A stretch of 64,000 bases of DNA from Citrobacter sp. JGM124 (GCF_018257795.1 NZ_JAERJD010000001.1:186001-250000), one strand, 5' to 3'; shown: positions 18,303 to 26,712, counted from the first letter of the stretch. Program-made: numbers and translations. Notes: a model not told the origin generated them from the sequence alone.

Positions 18303-19484
18303 ATGAATCCTGAACTAAACAATGCACACCGAAACTCAATGCCGTTACCAGATATTATAACCAGCCATGTAGCATCATTACCTGATGTAGTTACAGTGCA
18401 TAATGATCTATCGTCATTAGAGGGAGCCTCGGCACTGAATGATCATACATCCCTTTCTAAAAATGAAATCAATAAATTATGTAACGATGTAGTTGGAGAA
18501 CTATTAAGATATGATACTGATCGCATCAATAAAATAGCTGATTTATTTGACAGGAGTGGCTGGAAAAATATTAGGCCCGGAAATCCTGACCATGATATAC
18601 AAAGTATGATAGATAATCTTTCTGCTATACAGAGCTATATTATTAAGGGAAGCAATAATGCTGATTATATGAAAGGTCTATTTTATGCGCGCAGTGAACA
18701 GTTAAGCCGTATTCATGATAAAATACGTAATCAGTTACTGTATCAAAAATACTCAGTAGCACAATTACAACCAATGATGAATCGAGGTCAAGCCCAACAA
18801 AGCGATGAAGCTAGCTATTCTCAGCAGCAGAGAGGGGATAATAGAGGAGGTGAGCAGATAACTACGGGAACCAGCTATTCTGAGATTTGGCGTAGGCTTG
18901 CCATGGCTATTGGGGAGATAAAAACAGATTATGTCGATTTCTATGCTGACCTGATGCAAAGTTATACAGAAATGTATGAATCTTTTAATGAAAACGTTCA
19001 AAAAGCATCAGCAAATGCAGTAACAGCAGGAGATGATGGCAATAATGTGACATTTGACAAAGACATCATGCAGGCAGGATATGATTCTTTCCAGAAGGAT
19101 GTCGACAAGCTGAATAAAGAGCTTGGCAGTGTTAAGGGCTGGAGCAGTATGACCAATGACTCCAAAATTAGCATGAAGACAACGCTTGAGCCTGCCTTTA
19201 AAATTGATGACGCTGGAAATATTACATTCAATATGGATCAATATAATTCTGTATCAGGTACTTATCCCGCGGGTATAAATAATAGTAAGGTCTCAACAGC
19301 TAGCTACCAAGCCTGGCTGGCAAGCTTTAATGCTGCTGGGAATGCTTTTCAGAGTAATATGCAGTCATTTGCCCAAAGATATAGCCAGGCTAATAATACA
19401 TTCGATAACATTAATAAAGTATTGAGTGGGGCTATAAGTGCTTTAGGTGATAGTGCCAGGGATGTGCTTAAATCGTTGAGCTAG
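18303..19484 (+). CDS. sipD: SipD/IpaD-type needle-tip protein
   Basis: The 393-residue protein follows sipC as in Salmonella (SipD 343 residues). It has a helical hairpin-like N-terminal part, a long coiled-coil segment (YADLMQSYTEMYESFNENVQKAS) and a C-terminal part ending NTFDNINKVLSGAISALGDSARDVLKSLS, which corresponds to the C-terminal coiled-coil helix of SipD. Tip proteins cap the needle and control contact-dependent secretion. The extra length is mainly a Gln/Ser/Arg-rich insert near residues 160-190 (RGQAQQSDEASYSQQQRGDNRGG). Confidence 0.93.
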   Translation: MNPELNNAHRNSMPLPDIITSHVASLPDVVTVHNDLSSLEGASALNDHTSLSKNEINKLCNDVVGELLRYDTDRINKIADLFDRSGWKNIRPGNPDHDIQSMIDNLSAIQSYIIKGSNNADYMKGLFYARSEQLSRIHDKIRNQLLYQKYSVAQLQPMMNRGQAQQSDEASYSQQQRGDNRGGEQITTGTSYSEIWRRLAMAIGEIKTDYVDFYADLMQSYTEMYESFNENVQKASANAVTAGDDGNNVTFDKDIMQAGYDSFQKDVDKLNKELGSVKGWSSMTNDSKISMKTTLEPAFKIDDAGNITFNMDQYNSVSGTYPAGINNSKVSTASYQAWLASFNAAGNAFQSNMQSFAQRYSQANNTFDNINKVLSGAISALGDSARDVLKSLS

Positions 19485-19615
19485 TGAGTTATTACACTGT
19501 ATAGAAATACATTCACCCTCATTTTATCATTTATTATGCAAATGTTTTTATAGTAATTATCCAATTGATAATATAAAGGGTTATTTAGAGTCGGTAACTA
19601 ACCAAAGAGGAATCT

Positions 19616-20671
19616 ATGTACAATAGTATAAGTTCTGAAAATATATCAAATACACAGATTCTGGCACATGCACAATCATATCATCAACCACTCGCGGGCA
19701 ATACTAATGGTCAAACTGGGGGAAATGATTTTTTATCTCCTGGCCTCAGTCACACAGATACGACGAGCATCCAAAATCATTGTTGTTGCACTCTGCCTGC
19801 AAACCGATTATTACTTGATAATATAAAAAATATTTCTGGTAACCATCCCGAGAATCTAATAATTAATAATACAGTAGCCAGGCCACTGACTTCACTCAAT
19901 CAGTGTGATGTCGCTCCCAGAAGATTGAATCTATCAACGACTTTCACGGATCTAAATAACAGCGATCCTCTTCAGGCTTTTATCTTAAATCCTGCCGTTG
20001 GGGGGAAGGGGAGTGATTTATTTGAGGCTATAGCATGTAAAGATCTTCCAGACTCAATCCGCAATTTAGAATTAGATTGGAAAAATAAACAAATTAGAAA
20101 CATACTGGGCATTCTGTCCAGAGAGCTTCATTCTGAAGACCGGGAAAGATTTTATAAAATCTGTAGCGGTTTTAAAGCAGTAGAAGATGATTATAAAATG
20201 GAGGGTATTGTTGCTCGTGATCTCTCTTTTCTATTGAATAAATACGGCAAGCAGGCACTTTACCGGCAAGTCGAACTTTTTACTGAGTGCTGCCGAAAAA
20301 CATGGTATTACCATACACCAGGGCATCTGGGGAATACTGGTGATGATGATATTTTTTCCCCTGGGGCTGAAGCTTGTTATGTAATTATATATAAATTAAT
20401 TAATGAACTAACGAACCCTAAGCAAGAATGGGCGGGAATTGTCTGTGATGGGTTATACTTTAAGGATACATGTAGCGCTTTAGGTGCGACTATAAAAATA
20501 GATCCTAATACACAACTCTCTGTAGCATCCCTTAATAATACATTCGAAAGGATTTTTCCAAAAACAGAAAATGTATTATTGCATTCTTTTGAAAATGATG
20601 ATGCTGTAAGTATTTCTTCTTCTGGGGGGATACTGAAAAATATTATGAATATATTTTGCTGTAATGTGTAA
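19616..20671 (+). CDS. Tandem SipA/IpaA N-module-like protein, copy 1 (putative secreted effector)
   Basis: The 351-residue product has a disordered N-terminal 110 residues, then a module (about residues 115-310) that is clearly paralogous to the next two genes. Shared landmarks are ACKDLPDSIR, ILGILSREL, LLNKYGKQAL, ECCRKTW, DDDIFSPGAEAC, ELTNPKQEW and YFKDTCSAL. It lies between sipD and iacP, the place of sipA in Salmonella. The gene starts behind AAAGAGGAATCT, 131 bases after sipD. It has unusual cysteine clusters for a type III substrate: NHCCC near residue 60 and a terminal FCCNV. Being secreted and being an InvB client are inferences from position and family resemblance; no enzymatic motif is visible. 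The biological role is unknown. Confidence 0.75.
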   Translation: MYNSISSENISNTQILAHAQSYHQPLAGNTNGQTGGNDFLSPGLSHTDTTSIQNHCCCTLPANRLLLDNIKNISGNHPENLIINNTVARPLTSLNQCDVAPRRLNLSTTFTDLNNSDPLQAFILNPAVGGKGSDLFEAIACKDLPDSIRNLELDWKNKQIRNILGILSRELHSEDRERFYKICSGFKAVEDDYKMEGIVARDLSFLLNKYGKQALYRQVELFTECCRKTWYYHTPGHLGNTGDDDIFSPGAEACYVIIYKLINELTNPKQEWAGIVCDGLYFKDTCSALGATIKIDPNTQLSVASLNNTFERIFPKTENVLLHSFENDDAVSISSSGGILKNIMNIFCCNV

Positions 20672-20889
20672 TGATGATTATGAAAAGACACAATGTTAAT
20701 ATGGCTGTGCATGATATCGTACGTCATATAAATTGATTATGTTTATGCCTTTCAGGAGGTGATGTTCATATATCATATGAAATATGTTAATTTAATCTCC
20801 GAGCTGGGTTTTTATATTTAATACCATCGTATGGTATGGTTTAAAAATATCTAAAATCAATCATTAATGACTGGCAGGAGCATGTTATC

Positions 20890-21855
20890 ATGCAAAATGG
20901 CATATATTCTGGTAGTATATCAAGCAGTTCAGTAGAAACTGACTACTGTAATAACTCATATGCTGAAGAACACTATAATAATTTAATAGCAGGTTTTGTC
21001 CGTAATATCATGGGGGGTAATTCTGTACCTGTTTCCAGTAGTATGGCTGGAGCAATATCAATAGCGAGCACCAGCCATACGCAATTGGTTCCGTTCAAGC
21101 TGACTTTAGGGAAGATTATTGGGAATTCGGATGATGAGGATCCTTATCAGGGTTTTGTTATGAATCCATACAATAGAGCTAAAGCAGAAGGACTTTATGT
21201 TGCTATAGCCTGTAAGGATCTACCCATTTATTTTCGAGAATTGCAATTTGATTGGCGTTCAGCACAAGTACAGAATTTGCTTGGTATGCTTTGCAAAGAT
21301 ATTCTTCCTGAGGATAAAAAAAAATTTAATAAGATTTGTCTGGCATTTAAAAAGTCAACCGATAACAGATATGAACAGATGGCTTTTACATCAGATATAT
21401 CGTACTTATTGCATAAGTATGGAAGAAAGGCGCTTTATAGACACGTGGAAGCTTATACAGAGTGTTGTCGTAAAGCATGGCATCACTATAACCAGGGAGA
21501 AGTGAAAAAACCAGACGATAGAGATATATTCACCGCTGACGCGGAAAAATGTTATAAAAAACTGTTTCACCCTATTAATGAGTTAACGAAACCTAAGCAG
21601 GAGTGGATGGAAATAATCGCTAATGGTATTTATTTTAGAGATTATTGCTCCGGATTGGCTGCGGCAATTAAAATTCGAACAAATCCATTACGACCAGCGT
21701 TACCAGTAACTGAGAAGTTTGACAATATTTTTTATAATGTAATTCACGATCCTGAACCTTCATATCAAGCAGGTGAAAATATTAATAGGACAAATGTGCA
21801 GTCTGTTTTGCAAAATCTTGTTAATGTATTTACCACAGTACGAAAAAACAAATAA
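20890..21855 (+). CDS. Tandem SipA/IpaA N-module-like protein, copy 2 (putative secreted effector)
   Basis: The 321-residue paralogue of the preceding gene has the same module at about residues 85-280: ACKDLPIYFRELQFDW, LLGMLCKDILPEDKKKF, LLHKYGRKAL, ECCRKAWHHY, DRDIFTADAEKC, ELTKPKQEWMEI and YFRDYCSGL. It is closer to copy 1 than to the long third copy; for instance both have ACKDLP, YTECCRK or FTECCRK and KPKQEW or NPKQEW. It ends soon after the module, with no C-terminal effector domain. AGGAG at 20876-20880 precedes the ATG. The 218-base gap from copy 1 suggests separate translation or an extra promoter. Function is unknown; a secreted protein or a chaperone-titrating decoy are both possible. 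Confidence 0.75.
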   Translation: MQNGIYSGSISSSSVETDYCNNSYAEEHYNNLIAGFVRNIMGGNSVPVSSSMAGAISIASTSHTQLVPFKLTLGKIIGNSDDEDPYQGFVMNPYNRAKAEGLYVAIACKDLPIYFRELQFDWRSAQVQNLLGMLCKDILPEDKKKFNKICLAFKKSTDNRYEQMAFTSDISYLLHKYGRKALYRHVEAYTECCRKAWHHYNQGEVKKPDDRDIFTADAEKCYKKLFHPINELTKPKQEWMEIIANGIYFRDYCSGLAAAIKIRTNPLRPALPVTEKFDNIFYNVIHDPEPSYQAGENINRTNVQSVLQNLVNVFTTVRKNK

Positions 21856-21873
21856 AATATATGCGGGATAAAA

Positions 21874-23715
21874 ATGTCAACTATAATGTCAGCTAATAGA
21901 AACAATGTTTCTACTCTTTTAAATAGACCTCTGGCTATCAACAAACAAAGCAAGACCTCATCGAGTCATTTTTCTTCTTCAATTGATAATGTCGATACAC
22001 TCAATGCAGCAAATGAGTTCAAGAAATTATCCGGGCAGACCAGTATTGCATATAACCTTTTTAATAGTATGGCAGCGGAAGGGCTACCTGATTCGGTTAG
22101 GTCTACTGGACAAGGCTGGGAAGCTGAAGCAGTGAAGGGGTTATTGGGCATTATCTATAAAGATGCTAAACCAGAAGATCAAGATAAGTTTGATCGAGTC
22201 TTTCGGGAGTTTGAAAAAGTACATACGCATTTTGAAAATGATAATAAAGTGGCCAAAGAACTGAGTTATCTCTTTGCTAAATATGGCAAAGCTGCTTTTG
22301 AAAAACATGTCTCCGATTATATACAGCATTGTCGTATCGCCTGGAGTTATCATCACAATGTGCATGAAGCTTCTGTCACTGATGATGATATTTTTACCCC
22401 CAGTGCAATGGCATGCATGGAGGTTATTGATAAACAAATTAAAGAGCTAACTGAGTCCGGGCAAACATGGACGTCTCTTATATGCTCTGGAACGTATTTT
22501 AAAGACAGTTGTGCAGCATTATCAAAGACATTAAGGTTTCATGACTATGTTGCCAAATCCCCCCTTGCAGGCCCGACATTGCCGGATAATCTCCAGAGTG
22601 GAACGCCAGACTTATCTGGAAGCGATATGCCACGTTCGAAGACGACTGAGATATTTCCACCGGCAGGTAGTGGGCAGGCTCCTGTCATCATAAATAATAC
22701 TGCTTATGGTGGTAATGGTAACTCGATGGTAACTGGTCAGTCTGGTGAGCCTCATGCCGCATCCCTCATGGACTACGGTATTGCTTTGTTAAACACCTCA
22801 GCCGAGCAATTAACGCCAGAGCAGAGAACCCAGCTATCCAAGCAGTTTATGGATCTGCTCTGGGGACGAATTCAAAATGGTGGGCAGGATAAATTTTCTG
22901 AGTATATTATGAATGTTGAACCTCTACAGGCATATACGCATAAATTAGAACCAATTGTTGCAATGCAGGCTGGTGAGTCATTCATATCATTACCAGAGCC
23001 TCAATTTGCAACAGAACATACTGCTATTTCAAAACCATCAATGATGGATGGTCATTCACAGAGGGAAACTGTCAATCTTCTATCAGAGCGTGTGAGAATA
23101 GATTCACCTGCAAGAGCCGATGATACGAGTGTATTGAATAAAATTCAGTATAATCAGAGAATAAATACTGTGGATGGCTTTTTCTCTACACCGGACATAT
23201 TAAATGATGGTGGGAAAACGTTACACAATGCGGCCAAAGATGTTGCCCGGGCTTTATCCGATTTGATTGATACTGATGGCCTCTTAACCAAGAATAATGC
23301 TCTATCTTCTGTACAGAGAGAGCAAGTTAATTTTGACAATCAATCGATTCAAGTTCCTGTAAGTAGCCGTGGAAAAGTGCAAGCGCTTGTTAAAAAGTTT
23401 GAACAACTGAATGCTCAACAGGGAGAAAATATTCAGCACTTCTCTAGTGGAAAATATTCAGAAACCACCAGGCGTTTCTCAGAAACGAAAATATCAGTAC
23501 CAGCGTCTACCTCTGATGAAGGTGTTCAGCTACGGCGGAAAGTAAGCAGTAAAATTAAAACGGTAGCGCAACAAAAACCGCTATATACAACAAACAGAAC
23601 AATCGATCCATTTAGTCGACATTCGGCACAAATACAGGAAAAAGTAAATCTTTCTGAGTCAACTAAAGATATTGATGAATTGCAAATAGTTGATAATTTG
23701 GTGACTGGTGTATGA
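21874..23715 (+). CDS. SipA/IpaA-type effector with a predicted vinculin-binding helix
   Basis: This 613-residue protein sits directly before iacP, as sipA does in Salmonella, and is close to Shigella IpaA in length (633). Residues 35-230 are the same module as in the two preceding genes (GLPDSVR, LLGIIYKDAKPEDQDKF, LFAKYGKAAF, DDDIFTPSAMAC, TYFKDSC). A Pro/Gly-rich linker with PAGSGQAPVIINNTAYGGNG follows, as in the middle of IpaA/SipA. Residues 449-466, TLHNAAKDVARALSDLID, fit the vinculin-binding consensus LxxAAxxVAxxVxxLI and resemble the IpaA segments. The Salmonella SipA actin-binding C-terminus is not recognisable. A basic amphipathic stretch, GKVQALVKKFEQLN, lies further on. The gene overlaps iacP by four bases. 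Effector identity is well supported by context; vinculin binding is inference. Confidence 0.82.
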   Translation: MSTIMSANRNNVSTLLNRPLAINKQSKTSSSHFSSSIDNVDTLNAANEFKKLSGQTSIAYNLFNSMAAEGLPDSVRSTGQGWEAEAVKGLLGIIYKDAKPEDQDKFDRVFREFEKVHTHFENDNKVAKELSYLFAKYGKAAFEKHVSDYIQHCRIAWSYHHNVHEASVTDDDIFTPSAMACMEVIDKQIKELTESGQTWTSLICSGTYFKDSCAALSKTLRFHDYVAKSPLAGPTLPDNLQSGTPDLSGSDMPRSKTTEIFPPAGSGQAPVIINNTAYGGNGNSMVTGQSGEPHAASLMDYGIALLNTSAEQLTPEQRTQLSKQFMDLLWGRIQNGGQDKFSEYIMNVEPLQAYTHKLEPIVAMQAGESFISLPEPQFATEHTAISKPSMMDGHSQRETVNLLSERVRIDSPARADDTSVLNKIQYNQRINTVDGFFSTPDILNDGGKTLHNAAKDVARALSDLIDTDGLLTKNNALSSVQREQVNFDNQSIQVPVSSRGKVQALVKKFEQLNAQQGENIQHFSSGKYSETTRRFSETKISVPASTSDEGVQLRRKVSSKIKTVAQQKPLYTTNRTIDPFSRHSAQIQEKVNLSESTKDIDELQIVDNLVTGV

Positions 23716-23942
23716 ACAACGAAGAAGCTTTATCTGTTATAAAGAATATCATTTTTGAAGTTAATGGTACGCCTGTTAATGATATAAACCCGAATGATAG
23801 CCTGATTACGAAACTTGCCATGGATTCTGTGGAGCTCATTGAGTTTCTTATTCGTTTGGAAGAATTTGGAGTAAAAATAAGTGAATCTCAATTAACAGAT
23901 GCTTTAACTGTAGAGCGAATTTCACAGATGATTGTAAAATAA
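23712..23942 (+). CDS. iacP: Acyl carrier protein IacP of the type III secretion island
   Basis: The 76-residue protein has the acyl carrier fold pattern and the phosphopantetheine attachment motif MDSVELIEF with Ser39. Salmonella IacP (82 residues), next to sipA, promotes secretion or modification of translocators and effectors; the exact mechanism is not settled. Here the gene is translationally coupled to the IpaA/SipA-like effector by an ATGA overlap, as in Salmonella. Acidic residues around the serine (DSLITKLAMDSVELIEFLIRLEE) support activity as a carrier protein. Confidence 0.93.
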   Translation: MNNEEALSVIKNIIFEVNGTPVNDINPNDSLITKLAMDSVELIEFLIRLEEFGVKISESQLTDALTVERISQMIVK

Positions 23943-24014
23943 GAACACTTTAGACCTATGGACTAGGGAACGTATTTTTTAAAGAGCATGACCACTAAGA
24001 AAAGGATATCTATT

Positions 24015-24401
24015 ATGCATGGTGTATTTACAGCGGGTTACAATAACAATCAAAACCTGATGAAACTGGGGACTCATTTAGTCAATGAGAGTATTAAAAC
24101 AACTGATTCGATAGTTAATAAAATTAAAAGTGGTTTTCTTTCACTGCTAAAATCAGTATCAAATTCATTTAAGTGTCTGGTTAAATTGTTTTCTTTTTCA
24201 AAAGGATCAAACCATTTTAATCATGACCCAAAATCCAATATTCACTTCGAGTCAGTGCCATCAGTAGCGATTGAAGAAAAGGATACGAAAATATATGAAG
24301 ATAACGTTTCTCGCACATCTCGGCAGGCAGAATTTCATAAGTTAAAGACAGAGATGCATGCTCAGTTAGGTGCTATGTTTAAGCAGCGCGCTCATGCTTA
24401 A
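24015..24401 (+). CDS. Unrecognised small basic protein at the end of the secretion island
   Basis: From the ATG at 24015, which follows the ribosome site AAAAGGATATC, the product is 128 residues; an in-frame ATG at 23988 lacks such a site. I do not recognise the family. Visible features: a Lys-rich amphipathic helix around residues 30-65 (NKIKSGFLSLLKSVSNSFKCLVKLF), a Ser/His/Asn-rich middle and a second charged helix at the end (FHKLKTEMHAQLGAMFKQRAHA). It occupies the slot where Salmonella has sicP-sptP, but it is basic and not chaperone-like. It is the last gene before the strong terminator of the island and shares its AT-rich composition, so a secreted or accessory secretion protein is likely. 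Unproven. Confidence 0.65.
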   Translation: MHGVFTAGYNNNQNLMKLGTHLVNESIKTTDSIVNKIKSGFLSLLKSVSNSFKCLVKLFSFSKGSNHFNHDPKSNIHFESVPSVAIEEKDTKIYEDNVSRTSRQAEFHKLKTEMHAQLGAMFKQRAHA

Positions 24402-24419
24402 TCAAAATTAACACAACTG

Positions 24420-24445
24420 AAGGCCAATTAACGTTGGCCTTTTTA
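24420..24445 (+). terminator. Rho-independent terminator ending the secretion island
   Basis: AAGGCCAA at 24420-24427 and TTGGCCTT at 24434-24441 form a perfect 8-base stem with loop TTAACG, followed by a T run. It lies 18 bases after the last island gene and marks the right end of the sip operon. Confidence 0.9.
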
Positions 24446-24585
24446 AAATAGTCACGAAATGGACGTGTAACACATCATGGACGTTATAATTCTTATCTTA
24501 ACGATAGGTCTGTTAAAATGAGAAAATTATGCGTGAGTGTACATCTTTCTGAAACATCACCAAGCGCAACATGGGAGGTATGACT

Positions 24586-25272
24586 ATGTCATTATTGCAA
24601 TGGCAAAAACGATTTGAACAATATTTACAAGAACATTGGTGTCATGATGACAGTGCTCATGATATTGCTCATTTGCAGCGTGTCTGGAAGACCGCACAAC
24701 ACCTAATGAGCAACACGAATGCTAATGGTTTAGTTGTTATAGCTGCATGTTATTTTCATGATATTGTTAATTTACCTAAGGATAGCCCTAACCGTAAGCA
24801 GGCATCCAGTCTTGCTGCGGAAGAGGCTATACGTATTCTGGGCACCTTTTTCCCCGACTTCCCTGATGAATATTATGCAGACGTTGCTCATGCGGTTCGT
24901 GCGCACAGTTTTAGTGCTGGTATCGTGCCGGAAACACTGGAAGCAAAAATAGTCCAGGATGCAGATAGACTGGAGTCATTGGGGGCTATAGGTTTGGCTC
25001 GTGTATTTTATGTGTCCGGGGCACTTGGCAGGCCTCTGTTTGACAGTGCAGATCCTTTAGCTGAAAACAGAGCACTTGATGATAGCCTGTATGCTTTGGA
25101 CCATTTCCAGAATAAACTTCTGAAGTTACCCGCGACGATGCAAACTGAAGCGGGTAAGTCCCTGGCTGAATATAATGCCCATTACTTGGTGCAGTTTATG
25201 GCTAAGTTATGTGCGGAATTATCAGGGGATTATTTAAGTACAGATGAAAAAGTACTCCAGCGATTCTCTTAG
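24586..25272 (+). CDS. yedJ: YedJ-like HD-domain phosphohydrolase
   Basis: The 228-residue protein aligns by eye along its whole length with E. coli YedJ. It has the HD-domain metal ligands: His in [11 protein letters not shown], the HD pair in [15 protein letters not shown], and later AHSF and [17 protein letters not shown]. The substrate of YedJ is not established. Two upstream in-frame ATGs exist (24571 and 24580), but GGGAGGT at 24573-24579 is a strong ribosome site for the ATG at 24586, which also gives the family N-terminus. It is the first core-genome gene after the island. In E. coli it neighbours dcm, which is absent here. Confidence 0.93.
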   Translation: MSLLQWQKRFEQYLQEHWCHDDSAHDIAHLQRVWKTAQHLMSNTNANGLVVIAACYFHDIVNLPKDSPNRKQASSLAAEEAIRILGTFFPDFPDEYYADVAHAVRAHSFSAGIVPETLEAKIVQDADRLESLGAIGLARVFYVSGALGRPLFDSADPLAENRALDDSLYALDHFQNKLLKLPATMQTEAGKSLAEYNAHYLVQFMAKLCAELSGDYLSTDEKVLQRFS

Positions 25273-25305
25273 TATTGTAGCGGTGTTTAGCTTACTGGTG
25301 GGCAT

Positions 25306-25776
25306 ATGGCAGATGTACATAGCAAAGAAATACGAAGTAAAAATATGCGTGCTATCGCTACCAGGCATACTGCTATTGAAATCCAGCTGGCGAGACTTCT
25401 GACTGAATCAGGTATTCAATTTCATGATCAAGATACCTCACTTGCAGGCACGCCCGATTTTGTCATTGATGCTCAAAAGTGTATTATTTTTACACATGGG
25501 TGTTTTTGGCATCATCATGAGTGCCATCTGTTCAGAATGCCAAATACTCACCGGGAATTTTGGTTAAAAAAAATAGCCCAAAACGTGAATCGTGACCGAA
25601 GAAATATCAATATCTTGCTAGCCTCTGGCTGGAGAGTCTTAGTCGTTTGGGAGTGCGCTTTACGCGGTAAGAAAAAATTGACTGATCTGGCGTTAGTTGA
25701 ACGTTTGGAAGAGTGGGTTTTCTCTGGTGTATGCCATGCCCAGATAGACACATCTGGCATACACCAAATAAAGTAA
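25306..25776 (+). CDS. vsr: Very-short-patch repair endonuclease Vsr
   Basis: The 156-residue protein has all family landmarks: catalytic Asp51 in GTPDFVID, then FTHGCFWHHHECHLF with the zinc and catalytic His/Cys residues, and RVLVVWECALRGKKKLTDLAL. Vsr nicks at T:G mismatches arising from deamination of 5-methylcytosine in Dcm sites (CCWGG) and starts short-patch repair with DNA polymerase I. In E. coli vsr overlaps the end of dcm. Here it starts only 34 bases after yedJ with no dcm between them. It reads as intact and full-length. The 3' end carries a long inverted repeat, listed separately. Confidence 0.96.
   Translation: MADVHSKEIRSKNMRAIATRHTAIEIQLARLLTESGIQFHDQDTSLAGTPDFVIDAQKCIIFTHGCFWHHHECHLFRMPNTHREFWLKKIAQNVNRDRRNINILLASGWRVLVVWECALRGKKKLTDLALVERLEEWVFSGVCHAQIDTSGIHQIK
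25725..25766. terminator. Long hairpin at the vsr/yedA convergent junction
   Basis: TGGTGTATGCCA at 25725-25736 and TGGCATACACCA at 25755-25766 are perfect 12-base inverted repeats. An alternative inner stem, CCAGAT/ATCTGG, lies between them. The structure overlaps the last codons of vsr. It sits between two convergent genes but lacks a T run on either strand, so termination may be weak or factor-assisted. Confidence 0.55.
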
Positions 25777-25794
25777 CAGAAACTATGTATACCG

Positions 25795-26712
25795 CTATTC
25801 GGAAATCTGCACTGGGGTAGCTGAATTATTCATCGGGAACAAATATTTTCCTAGCGTCACCAGAACCACTGCAAAGATAATTATCCCTAATGCCAGCCAC
25901 TCAGTAAGTGACAGGTTTTCACCACCGAACCCCGTACCTAATAAAACGGCAACAACCGGGTTAACATAGGCATAGCTGGTAGCAATTGCTGGCGAGACAT
26001 TGCGAATGAGATACATATAAGCGCTGATTGCAATAATGGAACCAAAAACAATCAAATAGGCGACGGCTAACAAACCTGCAGTACTTGGCATCGAGGTCAG
26101 TTTTTCCCCTGTGAGTAGGGCTGCTATAAGGAGAACAAGACCGGCAGCGAGCATTTCAATAGCACCTGCCATCAATCCTTTTGGTAATTCAATTCGAGAA
26201 CCATAAACAGACCCGAATGCCCAGCTAATGGAACCCATTAGGATCAGCAAGGCGCCCCAAGGGTTACCATTCAAATTGCCACCGCTATTAAGCAAGACAA
26301 TGCCGGCAAGACCAATAGCGATCCCAAGCCATTCTAGTTTCCGAGTTTTAATACCAAAAAAGCGGCTAAAGCAAAGAGTGAATAATGGAACTGTGGCGAC
26401 CATGACCGCCGCAATACCAGAGGGTACATGCTGATGTTCAGCAACAGTGACAAAACCATTACCAACTGCCAGTAATAAAACACCGATCAGAGCGGCATTT
26501 AACAGAGGGCGCAGTGGTGGCAATTTATGCCCTCTTAGCAACAGCACCGTCATTAAAATTATCCCGGCGCAGATGAATCTGATCCCTGCCATAAGTAGAG
26601 GTGGCCAGCTTTGTACACCAACCGCAATGGCGAAGTATGTGGAGCCCCAAATGATGTACAGAGTAAAAAGTGCCGCAATCAGGGGTAAAAATTGAGCAGA
26701 GCGCAGGTGCAT
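25795..26712 (-). CDS. yedA: YedA-like EamA/DMT-family inner-membrane transporter
   Basis: The 305-residue protein has ten hydrophobic segments in two repeats and the family N-terminus LYIIWGSTYFAIAVGVQSWPPLLMAGIRF, as in E. coli YedA. Both EamA halves are visible (MVATVPLFTLCFSRFFG and PVVAVLLGTGFGGENLSLTEWLALGIIIFAVVLVTLGKY). The transported substrate is unknown; relatives export amino acids or metabolites. It converges with vsr, as in E. coli (yedA-vsr-dcm-yedJ), confirming conserved local order apart from the missing dcm. Confidence 0.93.
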   Translation of the reverse strand: MHLRSAQFLPLIAALFTLYIIWGSTYFAIAVGVQSWPPLLMAGIRFICAGIILMTVLLLRGHKLPPLRPLLNAALIGVLLLAVGNGFVTVAEHQHVPSGIAAVMVATVPLFTLCFSRFFGIKTRKLEWLGIAIGLAGIVLLNSGGNLNGNPWGALLILMGSISWAFGSVYGSRIELPKGLMAGAIEMLAAGLVLLIAALLTGEKLTSMPSTAGLLAVAYLIVFGSIIAISAYMYLIRNVSPAIATSYAYVNPVVAVLLGTGFGGENLSLTEWLALGIIIFAVVLVTLGKYLFPMNNSATPVQISE

